A stretch of DNA of 64,000 nucleotides. It comes from Thermus antranikianii DSM 12462 (GTDB lineage Bacteria; Deinococcota; Deinococci; Deinococcales; Thermaceae). The DNA lies in the NCBI RefSeq assembly GCF_000423905.1, contig NZ_AUIW01000003.1, forward strand, positions 160,650 through 224,649. The letters are read 5' to 3'. Position numbers and translations under genes: made by a program. Positions 14,491 to 27,225 of the stretch are shown here, piece after piece; the stretch's first letter is position 1; each line of letters begins with the position of its first letter. The notes below the pieces were generated by a model. That model did not search any database, was not told where the DNA came from, and saw only the letters and a program-made list of their open reading frames with translations.

Positions 14491-15170
14491 AGTGGGCCAT
14501 CATCCGCTTCCCTGGCTCCAACTGCGACGAGGACGCCCGCTTCGCCTTGGAGAAGGCGGGCTTAAAGGCGGAGTACGTCTGGCACACGGAAACAAGCCTG
14601 AAGGGCTTTGACGGGGCCTTCTTGCCAGGGGGCTTCAGCTATGGAGATTACCTGAGGGCCGGGGCCCTGGCGGCCAAAAGCCCGGTGATGGAGGAGGTAA
14701 GGCGCTTCGCCCACCAGGGGCGGCCCGTGATCGGGGTGTGCAACGGCTTCCAGGTGCTCACCGAGGCCGGGATCCTTCCCGGGGCCCTCCTCGCCAACCT
14801 GAACCTGCACTTCACCTGCAAGGAAGTGGGGGTAAGGGTGGAGCGCAACGATCTCCCCTTCACCCGCCTTTACCAGAAGGGGCAGGTCCTCCGCCTGCCC
14901 ATCGCCCATGCCGAGGGCCGCTACTATGCGGACGCTGAGACCCTGGCCCGGCTGGAGGGAGAAGGCCTGGTGGTCTTCCGCTACGCCCCCCTAAAGGGGG
15001 AAGCGGACTACAACCCCAACGGGAGCCTCCACGATATTGCCGGCATTACCAACGAGAAAGGGAATGTCCTCGGCATGATGCCCCACCCCGAGCGGGCAGT
15101 GGATGAGGTTTTGGGCGGCACGGATGGGCTCCCTTTGTTCCTAGGGCTCTTAGAGGAGGTAGCGGGATGA
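14487..15170 (+). CDS. purQ: FGAM synthetase glutaminase subunit PurQ
   Basis: PurQ releases ammonia from glutamine for PurL. It is 227 residues of the class I glutamine amidotransferase type: [11 protein letters not shown] at the start, [14 protein letters not shown], nucleophile Cys85 in VIGVCNGFQ, and the His/Glu pair in [11 protein letters not shown]. It overlaps purS and the next HAD gene by ATGA. Confidence 0.96.
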   Translation: MKWAIIRFPGSNCDEDARFALEKAGLKAEYVWHTETSLKGFDGAFLPGGFSYGDYLRAGALAAKSPVMEEVRRFAHQGRPVIGVCNGFQVLTEAGILPGALLANLNLHFTCKEVGVRVERNDLPFTRLYQKGQVLRLPIAHAEGRYYADAETLARLEGEGLVVFRYAPLKGEADYNPNGSLHDIAGITNEKGNVLGMMPHPERAVDEVLGGTDGLPLFLGLLEEVAG

Positions 15171-15880
15171 AACCCAAGGCCATCACCTTTGACTTCTGGG
15201 GCACCCTCTTCACGGAGGGAAAGGCGTTTTTGGAAAAGGTCATGCCCGCCCGGTACGAGATCCTCCTGGATGCCCTATCCGAGGCCGGGCACCCAGCGGA
15301 GGAGCACGAGGTGCGGGAAGCCTACCGACAGGCGGCCCTTGCCTTTGAGGAGGCCTGGAAGGCTGGGGAACACATGTCCGTATACGACCGGGTGGTCCGC
15401 ATCTTCGCCCTTCTTGGGGCTCCCCACGACCCCGGGCTCATCGCCCTTACCGCCAGGAAGCTGGAGGAAAGCTCCCTTCTAGTGGACCTCGAGGCCCTCC
15501 CTGGAGTGGGGGCGCTGAAGGAGCTGGCCAAGAAATACCCCCTGGCCTTGGTTTCCGACACCGGCCTCACCCCGGGCCGCCTCATCCGGGAACACCTGAA
15601 GCGGCAGGGGCTGGATGTCTTCCAAGCCTACAGCTTCTCCGACGAAACCGGCTACGTGAAGCCCAAGCCCGAGGCCTTCCGGGTAGCCCTCGAGGCCCTG
15701 GGTGTGGCCCCGGAGGAGGCCTTGCACGTGGGCGACCTGCCCCAGACGGACATCAAAGGAGCCTTCGCCACCGGCTACCCCTGGGCGGTGCAGTACGTGG
15801 GCCTGAGGGAGGTGAACGGGGAGATCAAGCCCACGGCCAAGATCAAGGACCACCGGGAGCTTCTTCCCCTTCTCCAGTGA
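15167..15880 (+). CDS. HAD-IA family protein inside the purine operon, Asp+2 replaced
   Basis: The 237-residue protein overlaps purQ (ATGA) and purL (TGATG), so it is fully embedded in the operon. Motif I reads FDFWGTL, with Asp9 present and the acid/base Asp+2 changed to Trp. [15 protein letters not shown] and [13 protein letters not shown] supply motifs II-IV, and a helical cap lies between about 20 and 90. The substrate is not known; a nucleotide or phosphorylated purine intermediate is suggested only by position. It is related to the HAD at 9686-10345. Confidence 0.85.
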   Translation: MKPKAITFDFWGTLFTEGKAFLEKVMPARYEILLDALSEAGHPAEEHEVREAYRQAALAFEEAWKAGEHMSVYDRVVRIFALLGAPHDPGLIALTARKLEESSLLVDLEALPGVGALKELAKKYPLALVSDTGLTPGRLIREHLKRQGLDVFQAYSFSDETGYVKPKPEAFRVALEALGVAPEEALHVGDLPQTDIKGAFATGYPWAVQYVGLREVNGEIKPTAKIKDHRELLPLLQ

Positions 15881-18070
15881 TGGAAACCCTAGCCCAAGAA
15901 ATCGGCATCCCGGAAGAGGAGTACCGGGAGATCACCAAGCGGCTTGGCCGGGAGCCCAACCGGGTGGAGCTCTTCCTCTTCAAGGTGATGTGGAGCGAGC
16001 ACTGCGCCTACAAGAACTCCCGGCCCCTCCTGAAGCAACTTCCCAAGGAGGGGGAGGCCGTCCTCCAGGGCCCAGGGGAAAACGCCGGCGTGGTGCGCAT
16101 CGGCGAGGGCTGGGCGGTAGCCTTTAAGATCGAAAGCCACAACCATCCTTCGGCGGTGGAGCCCTTCCAGGGAGCCGCCACCGGGGTGGGGGGGATCATC
16201 CGGGACATCCTGAGCATGGGGGCCCGGCCCATCGCCCTGCTGGATTCCTTGCGCTTTGGCCCCCTGGGGGACGCTCGAAGCCGCTACCTCCTCAAGGGAG
16301 TGGTCTCCGGCATCGCCCACTACGGCAACGCCGTCGGAGTCCCCACGGTGGGAGGGGACCTCTACTTCCACGAGGGTTACCGGGAGAACCCCTTGGTGAA
16401 CGCCATGTGCCTGGGGCTTCTTAGGGAGGAGCACTTAAGGCGGAGCCGGGCCTCCTTAGGCCGGCCCATCTACTACGCCGGGGCCAAAACGGGAAGGGAT
16501 GGAGTGGGCGGAGCTGCCTTCGCCAGCCGGGAGCTTTCCGAGGACAAGGAGGAGGACCGGCCAGCGGTCCAGGTAGGGGACCCCTTTTTGGGGAAGCTCC
16601 TTATGGAGGCTACCCTCGAGGCCATCGAGAAGGACCTGGTGGAAGGCGTCCAGGACATGGGGGCAGCAGGGCTCACCAGTAGCCTCTCGGAGCTGGCCCA
16701 TAAGTCGGGCCTCGGGGTGGAGCTGGATCTAGACCGCGTCCCCACCCGGGAAAGGGACATGGGGCCCATAGAGCTTCTCCTCTCCGAAAGCCAGGAACGC
16801 ATGGTCCTGGTGCCTAAGGAAGGCAAGGAGAAGGAGCTGGAAGAGGTCTTCCAGCGGTGGGGCCTGGACTGCGTGCCCGTGGCCAGGACCATTCCCGAGA
16901 GGATCTTCCGCGTCCTCTTCCGGGGCGAGGTGGTGGCCGAGGTTCCCACGGAAGCCCTCGCGGAAGCCCCCACCTACGTGCGCATCGGAAGGGAGGACCC
17001 CGAGATTCGAAGGCTCCGGGAGACGCCCCTTCCCCCTCTTGCCGCCAACCCCCAGGAGGTTCTTCTCCAGCTCCTCGCCTCCCCCAACCTGGCAAGCCGG
17101 GAAGCCATTTACGAACGCTACGACCACCAGGTGGGAACCCGGACCGCCCTGGTGCCAGGCAAGGGAGATGCGGCGGTGCTCTGGGTGAAGGGAACCCACT
17201 TGGGCATTGCGGCCAAGGTGGACCAAAACCCCAGGTATAGCCGCCTCCATCCCCGGCTTGGAGCCATGCACGCCTTGGCGGAGGCCTGCCGCAACGTAAG
17301 CGTGGTGGGGGCAAAACCTCTGGCCTACACCGACGGCCTCAACCTGGGAAGCCCGGAAACCCCGGAAGGCTACTTTGAGCTCCAGGAAACCATCGCCGGC
17401 CTTAGGGAGGCCAGCGAGGCCCTGGGGGTGCCGGTGGTCTCCGGAAACGTATCCCTTTACAACGAAAGCGGGGGCTGGCGCATCCCCCCCACGGCCATGG
17501 TGGGGGTAGTGGGGGTCTTGGACATAAGAAGGCGGGCAGAGATGGGCTTCCGCCGCCCGGGAGAGGTGATCCTCCTTCTAGGGGAGGAGAAAGGGGAGCT
17601 TGGGGGAAGCGAGGTCCTCCACCTCCTTACGGGCCTCGAGGCGGGCCATCCACCCAAGCTGGATCTGGAGCAGGAGAAGCGGGTACAGGAGGCCATCCGG
17701 GAACTCATCGGCTTGGGCCTCACCCGCACCGCCCACGATCTGGCGGAAGGAGGGCTTTTGGTGGCCCTGGCGGAGATGACCTTCCCCTACGGCCTGGGGG
17801 CCACGGTGGAGGTGCGCACCCGGGGCCTCGACCAGCCGTCAGGCCAGCTTGCCACCCTCTTCGGCGAGGCACCGAGCCGGATCCTCTTCACCGTGGCCAA
17901 GGAGGACCTCAAGGAGGTCACCTTCCGGCTGGAGGAATGGGGCCTTCCCTACCGCGTCCTGGGCGAAACCGGGGGGAATACCCTCACGGTCCTCACCCTG
18001 GATGGGGTGCTAGAGTGGGAGGTACAGGAACTCCTCGCCGCCTGGAAGCGGCCCCTGAGGGAGGTGCTGG

Positions 18071-18084
<14 letters not shown>
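15880..18084 (+). CDS. purL: FGAM synthetase large subunit PurL (small type)
   Basis: PurL makes formylglycinamidine ribonucleotide from FGAR, ATP and ammonia passed from PurQ. It has 734 residues, the small type that needs PurS and PurQ. Landmarks are the N-terminal MWSEHCAYKNSRPLLK, ESHNHPSAVEPFQGAATGVGG near 85-105, a DMGAAGLTSS loop, and TRTAHDLAEGGLLVALAEM in the second half. The ATG at 15880 shares bases with the HAD stop; an in-frame GTG one codon earlier is possible. It overlaps purF by 14 bases. Confidence 0.96.
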
Positions 18085-19462
<1,378 letters not shown>

Positions 19463-19469
19463 GCCCCAC

Positions 19470-19498
19470 CCCAGGCCCCTACCGTGGCAGGGCCTGGG
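19470..19498. terminator. Terminator hairpin between purF and the convergent small membrane gene
   Basis: CCCAGGCCC and GGGCCTGGG form a 9-base stem with an 11-base loop, 7 bases after the purF stop and abutting the convergent gene's stop. TTAATCCTTT follows on the plus strand. It may serve both directions. Confidence 0.6.
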
Positions 19499-19774
19499 TT
19501 AATCCTTTGAGGCCACCCCACGCCCCAGGAAAAACCCCGACCCAAGGCCCAGAAGAAACCCCACCAGCAGGAAGATAAAAGCGAAAGCGCCGGTGGAAGC
19601 CAGGTGCCAGCCGAAGAACCAGTAGCTACACACCGCATACCGCTCCACCTGCACCCGGACCAGCTCCGGCAGGTCACGGCTAGAAGTAAAGTTGATGAGA
19701 ATAATGGCCAGGAGCAGGATAGCCAGGGTCAGAAGAAGCCCCCACTTCAAAATCGGGAAAACGCCTCCCTTCAT
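19499..19774 (-). CDS. Small two-helix membrane protein, LapA-like
   Basis: The 91-residue product has helices at about 10-30 (WGLLLTLAILLLAIILINF) and 58-82 (TGAFAFIFLLVGFLLGLGSG) with a short polar stretch between them. This layout resembles LapA/YciS-like proteins, but the match is by pattern only. TAAGCT lies 6 bases before the ATG without a ribosome site, which indicates a leaderless transcript. It stands alone between purF and glyA. Confidence 0.65.
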   Translation of the reverse strand: MKGGVFPILKWGLLLTLAILLLAIILINFTSSRDLPELVRVQVERYAVCSYWFFGWHLASTGAFAFIFLLVGFLLGLGSGFFLGRGVASKD

Positions 19775-19829
19775 GCCCCAAGCTTACCAAGGGAATCGCC
19801 CTTCTCGGGGTCCATCCGCCAACCCATAA

Positions 19830-21110
<1,281 letters not shown>

Positions 21111-21133
21111 GGAAGCCTTAGAATTGGAAGAAG

Positions 21134-22738
21134 ATGCTCAAGCGCCTCGAGGTGCGCAACCTCGCCGTAATCCGCGAGGCTACCCTGGAGCTCGGGCCTG
21201 GGCTCAACGTCCTCACCGGGGAAACCGGGGCGGGGAAAAGCCTCCTGGTGGACGCTTTAGCCCTGCTCCTGGGGGCCAGGTCCGAGGGGCTTCTGGGGCC
21301 TTTTGGCGACAGCCTCCTGGTGACCGCCTTCTTCCAAGGTGAGGGCGAGGAGCGCATCCTTTCCCGCCGCATTGGAGGCCGTTCCACCCCGCGGATCGAT
21401 GGGGAGGTGGTGAGCCTAAAAGAACTCCAAGAGGAGGCGGAAAGGTGGCTTTCCCTCCACGCCCAGTACACCGCCATCGCCCTCCTCTCCCCCAAAAGGC
21501 AGCGGGAGCTTCTGGATGCCCTGCTGCCCCCGGGCCTCCTCCAGGAATACGGGGAGGCTTACAGGAAGCATCAAGCCCTCCTTGCGGAAAAGCGCACCCT
21601 GGAGGAAGTCCTGAGGGCCAAGACCGAGCGGGAGGACCTCTTGCGCTTCCAGCTCAAGGAGATCCAGGAGGCGAGCCCCAGGCCTGGCGAGGATCAGGAG
21701 TTGGAAGCCGAGGCGCAAAGGCTCCGCCATCTGGAAGCCCTAAGGGAGCGCTCGGGAAAGGCCTACACCCTCCTGGCGGAAGGAGGTGCCCTGGATCTTC
21801 TTCAGGCGGCCCTCCGGGAGCTAAGGGCGGGGAGCCGCTTTGACCCGGCCCTCGAGGCCCTGGCCAGGGACCTGGAGGCGGCTTTGGAGGGAGGCCGGGC
21901 CGTGGCCCGGGAGCTGGAGGACTACCTGGAAAGCCTGGAAGGAGATCCAAGCCGCCTGGCCCAGCTGGAGGAGCGCCTTTCCCTTTTGGAAAGGCTTAAG
22001 CGCAAGTACGGCCCCACCCTGGAGGAGGTCCTGCGCTATCGAGAAAGGGCAGAGGAGGAGCTGAAGGCCCTGGAGGGAGGGGAAGAGCGGCTTTTGGAGC
22101 TGGAAAGGGCTTTAAGGGTGGCCTCGGAGGCCCTCTATAAAGCGGGAGAGCGCCTTTCCGAAGCCCGCCTCGAGGCGGCACGGAAGCTGGAAAAGGAAAT
22201 GGAGGCGGAGCTTTCCGCCCTGGGTTTCCCCAAAGCCCGCTTCCAGGTGGAGCTCAAGCCTCTTCCCGAACCTGGGCCCCAGGGCCTGGAGGAGATCCTC
22301 TTCCGCTTCTCCGCCAACCCCCACCTTCCCCCCGCTCCCCTTTCCGCGGCTAGCGGCGGGGAGCTCTCCCGCATCGCCTTGGCCTTGGCCCTCCTCACCG
22401 GGGCCGAGGCCCCCACCGTGGTCTTCGACGAGGTGGACACCGGGGTGGGCGGGGAAACCGCCTGGAAGGTGGCGGAAAGGCTCGCCCAGCTGGGCCAGGC
22501 CCGGCAGGTCCTGGTGGTCACCCACCTGCCCCAGATCGCCGCCCGCGCAAAGAGGCACCTCAGGGTGGTGAAGGAGGGGGAGGAGGTGCGCATCGAGGTC
22601 CTGGAAGGGGAAAAGCGCATACGGGAGCTCGCCCGCCTCCTCTCCGGCCAGTACACCGAGGCCGCCCTAGCCCACGCCCGCCTTCTCCTGGAGGGAAGCA
22701 GCCAACCTGCACAAGGTCGGGTGGAAGTTCAGGAATGA
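21134..22738 (+). CDS. recN: DNA repair protein RecN
   Basis: RecN is an SMC-like ATPase that helps double-strand break repair. It has 534 residues: Walker A GETGAGKSLLVDAL near 30, long coiled-coil arms in the middle (rich in Glu, Leu and Arg), the ABC signature ASGGELSRIALALAL near 408, Walker B TVVFDEVDTGVGG and the D-loop/His region VTHLPQIAARA. TAGAAT lies 9 bases before the ATG with a weak GGAAG between. Its stop overlaps the GGDEF gene (ATGA). Confidence 0.96.
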   Translation: MLKRLEVRNLAVIREATLELGPGLNVLTGETGAGKSLLVDALALLLGARSEGLLGPFGDSLLVTAFFQGEGEERILSRRIGGRSTPRIDGEVVSLKELQEEAERWLSLHAQYTAIALLSPKRQRELLDALLPPGLLQEYGEAYRKHQALLAEKRTLEEVLRAKTEREDLLRFQLKEIQEASPRPGEDQELEAEAQRLRHLEALRERSGKAYTLLAEGGALDLLQAALRELRAGSRFDPALEALARDLEAALEGGRAVARELEDYLESLEGDPSRLAQLEERLSLLERLKRKYGPTLEEVLRYRERAEEELKALEGGEERLLELERALRVASEALYKAGERLSEARLEAARKLEKEMEAELSALGFPKARFQVELKPLPEPGPQGLEEILFRFSANPHLPPAPLSAASGGELSRIALALALLTGAEAPTVVFDEVDTGVGGETAWKVAERLAQLGQARQVLVVTHLPQIAARAKRHLRVVKEGEEVRIEVLEGEKRIRELARLLSGQYTEAALAHARLLLEGSSQPAQGRVEVQE

Positions 22739-23910
22739 ATCCCCTAGAGGCCCCCTACCCCGTCTACCTTGTCCGGGAAACGGAGGTGGTGCGCAACTCC
22801 TTGGCCGAAGGCCTCCCCCTCCCCCAAGGGGACACCCTAGAGGTGGGGACGAAGACCTACCAGGTGGTGCGCCTGCCTGCCCCAGAGGGCACCTACCTGC
22901 TTCTCCTCGAGGTCAGCCATCTGGCCGTGCGGGCCAAGGCCTACCAAAGCCTCCTTCGGGTGCTGAAGGGGCTCCTGCAACACGAGGAGCCAGAGGGCCT
23001 TCTCAAGGACTTGATCCGCGAAGCCGTGGCGGTGGTACCAGGAGCCGAAGCAGGCAGCATCCTCCTAAGGGAAGGAGCCTTCTTTTACCTGGTGGCCCAG
23101 GAAGGTTTCAGCGATCGCCTGCTCATGGCCCGCACCTCCCTGGAGGAGGAGCTCTTCTGGTATGGCCTGGGAGTGGACAACTGGCAAAAGGGCCGGCCCC
23201 GGGTCCTCAAAGGGGAGGAGGTGCGGCACCTTTCCAGCCTGAGCACCGTGGAGGCCAGACCCCTCTTCTTCGAGCACGGCCGCCTTCTGGAAATCCAGGC
23301 CACCTTGGGCCTGCCCATCGTCCTGGAGGGCGAAGTGCTGGCCACCATGAACCTGGATAGCTTCTCGAACCCTGAGGCCTTCGGCCCTCTTTCCCTGGAG
23401 CTGGCCCAGGCCTTCGCCTTGGAAGCCGCCCTCCTCCTCAAGGCCCTTAAGGAGCGCCAGGCCCTGCAGGAGGCCGCCCGCACCGACCCCCTCACCGGTT
23501 TGGGCAACCGCCGGGCCCTGGAGGAAGCCTTTCCCCTCTTTCTCCAGGAAGCCCGGACCCTGGGGGAGCCTTTGTCCCTGATCTACTGGGATCTCGACGG
23601 CCTTAAGGCCTTGAACGACCGGGAGGGCCACGCGGTGGGCGACCAGGCCCTGAAGAGCCTGGCCCAGGCCCTAAGAAACCTCTCCCGCCGCCGCGACGTG
23701 GCCTTCCGCATCGGCGGGGATGAGTTCGTGAGCCTCCACCTGGGCCTGAAGGCAGAGGAGATCCCCACCCTCATCGCCCGGCTTCAGGAGAACCTGCCCT
23801 ACCAGGTGGCCGCAGGAGGGCTTCTGGTGGAGGGAGAGGACCTGGGGGCCCTCCTCAAGGAGGCCGACAAACGCATGTACCGGGCCAAGAAGGCTAGAAA
23901 AGGGCTTTAA
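22735..23910 (+). CDS. GAF-GGDEF diguanylate cyclase
   Basis: The 391-residue protein makes the second messenger c-di-GMP from GTP. A GAF sensor domain covers about 80-235 (PGAEAGSILLREGAFFYLVA, and GLPIVLEGEVLATMNLDS). The cyclase domain follows from about 245: DPLTGLGNRRALEE, YWDLDGLKALND and the intact active loop GGDEF (327-331). The product-inhibition site RxxD (RRRD) stands five residues before GGDEF, so feedback inhibition is expected. No signal or membrane helix is seen. It is translationally coupled to recN and its end overlaps convergent marC. Confidence 0.93.
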   Translation: MNPLEAPYPVYLVRETEVVRNSLAEGLPLPQGDTLEVGTKTYQVVRLPAPEGTYLLLLEVSHLAVRAKAYQSLLRVLKGLLQHEEPEGLLKDLIREAVAVVPGAEAGSILLREGAFFYLVAQEGFSDRLLMARTSLEEELFWYGLGVDNWQKGRPRVLKGEEVRHLSSLSTVEARPLFFEHGRLLEIQATLGLPIVLEGEVLATMNLDSFSNPEAFGPLSLELAQAFALEAALLLKALKERQALQEAARTDPLTGLGNRRALEEAFPLFLQEARTLGEPLSLIYWDLDGLKALNDREGHAVGDQALKSLAQALRNLSRRRDVAFRIGGDEFVSLHLGLKAEEIPTLIARLQENLPYQVAAGGLLVEGEDLGALLKEADKRMYRAKKARKGL

Positions 23911-24505
23911 CCCCATCCGCCACGTACTGCACCGCCAAGGCGGCCAGGAGGATCCCCAAAACCCGGGTAACCACGTTCACCCCCGTGCGTCCCAGGGCCC
24001 GGCGCACCTGGGCCGCAAGCCGGAGGAACACATAGGCCAGAGCCAGGACCAAAAAGACCGTGGAAAGGACCACCGCAAAGCCCAAGGGTTCCCTCCGGGC
24101 CTCTGCGGCCAGGATAAGGACGCTGGCCAAGGCCCCAGGGCCGGCAATCAAGGGAATGGCCAGGGGAAAGACGGAGATATCCGCCCGGAGGCGGGCCTCA
24201 TCCTTTTCCTCCTCTGTTTCCCGCTCGTGGTGGGCGAAAACCATCTCGGTGGCGATGCGGAAGAGGAGGATGCCCCCGGCGATGCGCAGGGCCTCGAGGC
24301 TGATCCCCAGGTAGCCCAAAAGCCCCCGCCCGAAGAAAAAAAAGGAGACCAAGAGCCCCCCCGCCACCAGCACCGCCCTCCCGGCGATCTGGGCCTGTTT
24401 CCTTTGAGGGCGGTCCCCGGCCAGGGCCAGAAAGACCGGCACCAGCCCCACCGGGTCCATGACCACGAAGAGGGTGAGGAAGGATTTGAGGAAAAGCTCC
24501 AGCAC
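23894..24505 (-). CDS. MarC-family inner membrane protein
   Basis: The 203-residue protein has six predicted membrane segments and the family landmarks FLTLFVVMDPVGLVPVF near the start, RIAGGILLFRIATEM and FPLAIPLIAGPGALASVL. The family's transport substrate is unknown; the antibiotic-resistance link of the name was withdrawn. It lies 6 bases after argR on the same strand and probably shares its transcript. Confidence 0.9.
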   Translation of the reverse strand: MLELFLKSFLTLFVVMDPVGLVPVFLALAGDRPQRKQAQIAGRAVLVAGGLLVSFFFFGRGLLGYLGISLEALRIAGGILLFRIATEMVFAHHERETEEEKDEARLRADISVFPLAIPLIAGPGALASVLILAAEARREPLGFAVVLSTVFLVLALAYVFLRLAAQVRRALGRTGVNVVTRVLGILLAALAVQYVADGVKALF

Positions 24506-24511
24506 GAAGGC

Positions 24512-24988
24512 CTAAAGGCGCATCTTCCCCGCCACGAGGAGTCCCCCGAACTCCTCCTCCAAGGCTCTCGCCCCTTCCTCGGTCCGGGCCACCACCAGGA
24601 TGGTATCCTCCCCCGCCAGGGTGCCCACGATCTCGTCCCGCTTGAGGCGGTCCATCAAAAGGGCAATGCCGGAGGCGTGGCCCTCCGCCGTCTTCACCAC
24701 CAGGATATTCCCCCCTCGGTCCACATCCTTGACAAAGAGGCCAAACTGCCGCTTCAGTTCCTCGTAAACGTCCTCGGGAAACTCCATGGAGGGCAGGGCG
24801 TACTTGTGCCGCCCCTTGCCCAGGGAAACCCGGGCCAGCCTCAGCTCAGCGATGTCCCGGCTCACCGTGGCCTGGGTCACCTCAAAACCCAGCTGCCTCA
24901 GGCGCTCCACCAGCTCCTTCTGCGTGCCGATCTCCTCCCGGCTCACGATCTCCTGAATGGCGCGGTGCCGCTCCGCCTTGCTTCGCAT
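24512..24988 (-). CDS. argR: Arginine repressor ArgR
   Basis: ArgR senses arginine and controls its synthesis and breakdown. It is 158 residues, the normal length. The winged helix has [20 protein letters not shown] and VSRDIAEL; the C-terminal hexamerisation and arginine-binding domain has [16 protein letters not shown] and [17 protein letters not shown], with the Gly-Thr-Asp-type GEDT pocket. The ATG at 24988 follows AGGGGTG and lies ten bases after coaBC. No arginine-synthesis genes are in the window. Confidence 0.95.
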   Translation of the reverse strand: MRSKAERHRAIQEIVSREEIGTQKELVERLRQLGFEVTQATVSRDIAELRLARVSLGKGRHKYALPSMEFPEDVYEELKRQFGLFVKDVDRGGNILVVKTAEGHASGIALLMDRLKRDEIVGTLAGEDTILVVARTEEGARALEEEFGGLLVAGKMRL

Positions 24989-24998
24989 AGACACCCCT

Positions 24999-26189
24999 CT
25001 AACCCTTCCAGAACTCTTTAACCAAGTCCAGTATACGGTCGGCCACCTGCCGCTTGGGCATGCGGGGGAGTTCCAGCACCCGGCCATCCCGCAGGAGGAG
25101 GACCACCTCGTTCTCGAAGCTACCGAAGCCCACCCCTTCCCGGTTCACCCAGTTGAGGACGATGAGGTCCAGATTCTTGCGAAGAAGCTTCTCCTTGGCC
25201 CGCGCCAAACCCTCCCCGGTCTCCATGGCGAAGCCCACCAGGACCCTTGATCCCTTGTTCTCCCCCAGCTCCTTGAGGATGTCGGGGTTGGGAAGAAGGC
25301 GGAGGACCTTTTCCGCCGCCACCTTGGGCTCCTTCTCCCGGCTCACCTCCGCCGGGCGGTAGTCGGCCACCGCCGCCGCCATCACCACTGCCTGGGCCCA
25401 GGAATAGCGCCCCAGAATGGCCTCGCGCATCTCCAAGGCGCTTTCCACCCGCACCACCTCCACCCCCCAAGGGGCGGGCAGGGCCGTGGGCCCGGAAACC
25501 AGAACCACCTCCGCCCCCCGGTCCCGGGCAGCCTCGGCCACGGCATAGCCCATGCGGCCCGAGGAAGGGTTGGAAAGGTAGCGCACTGGGTCCAGGTACT
25601 CCCGGGTGGGGCCGGCAGACACCAGAAGCTTAAGGCCCTTAAGGTCCTTGGGGGTGAGGAAGGCCTGAAGCCTCTCCAAAAGCTCCTCGGGCTCCAGCAT
25701 CCGTCCCCATCCTTCCCCCTCCCCCGCCGCCGCCAAGGGTCCGTGGGCGGGGCCGAAAAGGGCATGGCCCATGGCCTCGAGGGTCCGGGCATGCTCCTGG
25801 GTCCTGGGGGAAAGCCACATGGCCTCGTTCATGGCGGGGGCCCAGGCCACCCGCTTAGCCCCTGCGAGAAGCGTGGCGGAAAGGAGGTCGTCGGCTAGGC
25901 CCAGGGCCGCCTTGGCCATGGCGTCGGCGGTGGCGGGAGCCACCAGGACCACATCGGCCCAGCGGGCGAGCTCTATATGTAAGGCCCGGCCATCGGGCCT
26001 GAACCAGGCCTCCTCCGTGGCCACCTCCCCTCCAGCGGCCACCGCCAGGGAAAGGGGGGTGATGAACTCCAGGGCCCTGGGAGTGGCCAGGACCCGCACC
26101 TCGTGGCCTTGGGCCCTGAGAAGGCGGAGGAGGTGAGGGGCCTTGATGGCCGCCACCCCCCCCGTCACCGCCACCAGGACCCGGGCCAC
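24999..26189 (-). CDS. coaBC: Bifunctional phosphopantothenoylcysteine decarboxylase/synthetase
   Basis: CoaBC makes 4'-phosphopantetheine for coenzyme A. It is 396 residues. The flavin decarboxylase half has [13 protein letters not shown], His in [24 protein letters not shown] and Asn in PAMNEAMW. The synthetase half has [20 protein letters not shown] and [13 protein letters not shown]. The clamp region, usually LACGxxGxGRM, reads [13 protein letters not shown], so the conserved Cys is Ala. It sits in gmk-rpoZ-coaBC, a common bacterial gene order. Confidence 0.94.
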   Translation of the reverse strand: MARVLVAVTGGVAAIKAPHLLRLLRAQGHEVRVLATPRALEFITPLSLAVAAGGEVATEEAWFRPDGRALHIELARWADVVLVAPATADAMAKAALGLADDLLSATLLAGAKRVAWAPAMNEAMWLSPRTQEHARTLEAMGHALFGPAHGPLAAAGEGEGWGRMLEPEELLERLQAFLTPKDLKGLKLLVSAGPTREYLDPVRYLSNPSSGRMGYAVAEAARDRGAEVVLVSGPTALPAPWGVEVVRVESALEMREAILGRYSWAQAVVMAAAVADYRPAEVSREKEPKVAAEKVLRLLPNPDILKELGENKGSRVLVGFAMETGEGLARAKEKLLRKNLDLIVLNWVNREGVGFGSFENEVVLLLRDGRVLELPRMPKRQVADRILDLVKEFWKG

Positions 26190-26489
26190 CTACTCCTCCT
26201 CTTCCACCGGGTAAAGCCGTTCCATCTCCCTCTGCAGGCGGTCCTCAGGCACCAGGTTCTCCCCGAAGACCAGCCTTCCCATGAGCATCTCCTTCATGGC
26301 CCAGGTGACGGGGTTGGGGTCGTCCAGGATCCCCTCGAGGGTCCGCATTTTGGGCCTCTCCTCCGGTTCTAGAACCGTGTTCTTAAAGCGGTGGCGGAGA
26401 AGCTGCTCCGCCCGCTTGGCCACCACCACGGTGAGCCGGTACTTGGAATCCACCATGCCAAAGAGCTTGTCAATCCCGGGTTCCGCCAT
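26190..26489 (-). CDS. rpoZ: RNA polymerase omega subunit
   Basis: Omega helps RNA polymerase assembly. The product is 99 residues, with [34 protein letters not shown] and the Thermus-type C-terminal helix ending VEEEE. Its start lies 20 bases inside the gmk 3' end, and coaBC begins one base after its stop. Confidence 0.95.
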   Translation of the reverse strand: MAEPGIDKLFGMVDSKYRLTVVVAKRAEQLLRHRFKNTVLEPEERPKMRTLEGILDDPNPVTWAMKEMLMGRLVFGENLVPEDRLQREMERLYPVEEEE

Positions 26490-27132
26490 AACTCCTCCGC
26501 AGAATCTCGTCCAGCTCGGCTTCCAGGTCCTTATCCCGTTTCAAAGCCCTCTCCAAAGCGGGACCCATCCTAGAAGTGCGCCGCCTCTCAGCGGTAAGGA
26601 TGGCCAGGAAATCGGCCACCGCTTCCTCTAGCACATCGTTCACGATCACGTAGTCAAAGAGGTGGGCGTTTCGTATCTCCCACTCCGCCTGTTTCAGGCG
26701 CTTTTCTATCCTCTCTGGGGTGTCCTTGCCCCGGTAGACCAAACGCCGCTTCAACTCGGAAAGGGATGGGGGCAGGAGGAAGATGAGAACCGCCTCCGGT
26801 ACCTTCCTGCGCACCTGCAGGGCTCCCTGGACCTCGATCTCCAGGAGGACATCCTCCCCCCGGGCCAAGGCCCGCTCCACCGGAGCCTTGGGGGTACCAT
26901 AAAGGTGCCCCACGTACTCGGCGTGCTCCAAGAACCCATCCTCCCGCAGCAGGGCCTCAAAGGTGGCCCTATCCACAAAGTAATAGTCCACCCCATCCCG
27001 TTCCCCAGGACGCGGGGGACGGGTGGTCATGGAGATGGAATAGAAGAGGCGGGTACGCTCCAGCACCTTGGCCCGCACCGTGCCCTTCCCCACCCCGCTG
27101 GCCCCGGTCATGACGAAAAGGCGGCCCCCCAT
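26470..27132 (-). CDS. gmk: Guanylate kinase
   Basis: The enzyme phosphorylates GMP to GDP. It is 220 residues with P-loop [14 protein letters not shown] near 10, [19 protein letters not shown] for GMP binding, and the lid region [15 protein letters not shown]. The ATG at 27132, preceded by GGTGAGGGG, is preferred to a GTG three codons upstream. It is divergent from the amylase-type gene. Confidence 0.95.
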   Translation of the reverse strand: MGGRLFVMTGASGVGKGTVRAKVLERTRLFYSISMTTRPPRPGERDGVDYYFVDRATFEALLREDGFLEHAEYVGHLYGTPKAPVERALARGEDVLLEIEVQGALQVRRKVPEAVLIFLLPPSLSELKRRLVYRGKDTPERIEKRLKQAEWEIRNAHLFDYVIVNDVLEEAVADFLAILTAERRRTSRMGPALERALKRDKDLEAELDEILRRSYGGTRD

Positions 27133-27225
27133 ACCCCTCACCCCGGGAGGATACCAAAGCCATCCCGAAGAGACAAGGATTTTTGTGGCCTATCACACAC
27201 TGCCCGCGTGGTACACTTGGGCCCG

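Noticed and set aside
26662..27225. Extended N terminus for the amylase-type protein
   Set aside because: The upstream frame is antisense to gmk and lacks family similarity; GTG 27226 matches the family start and has a -10 box.
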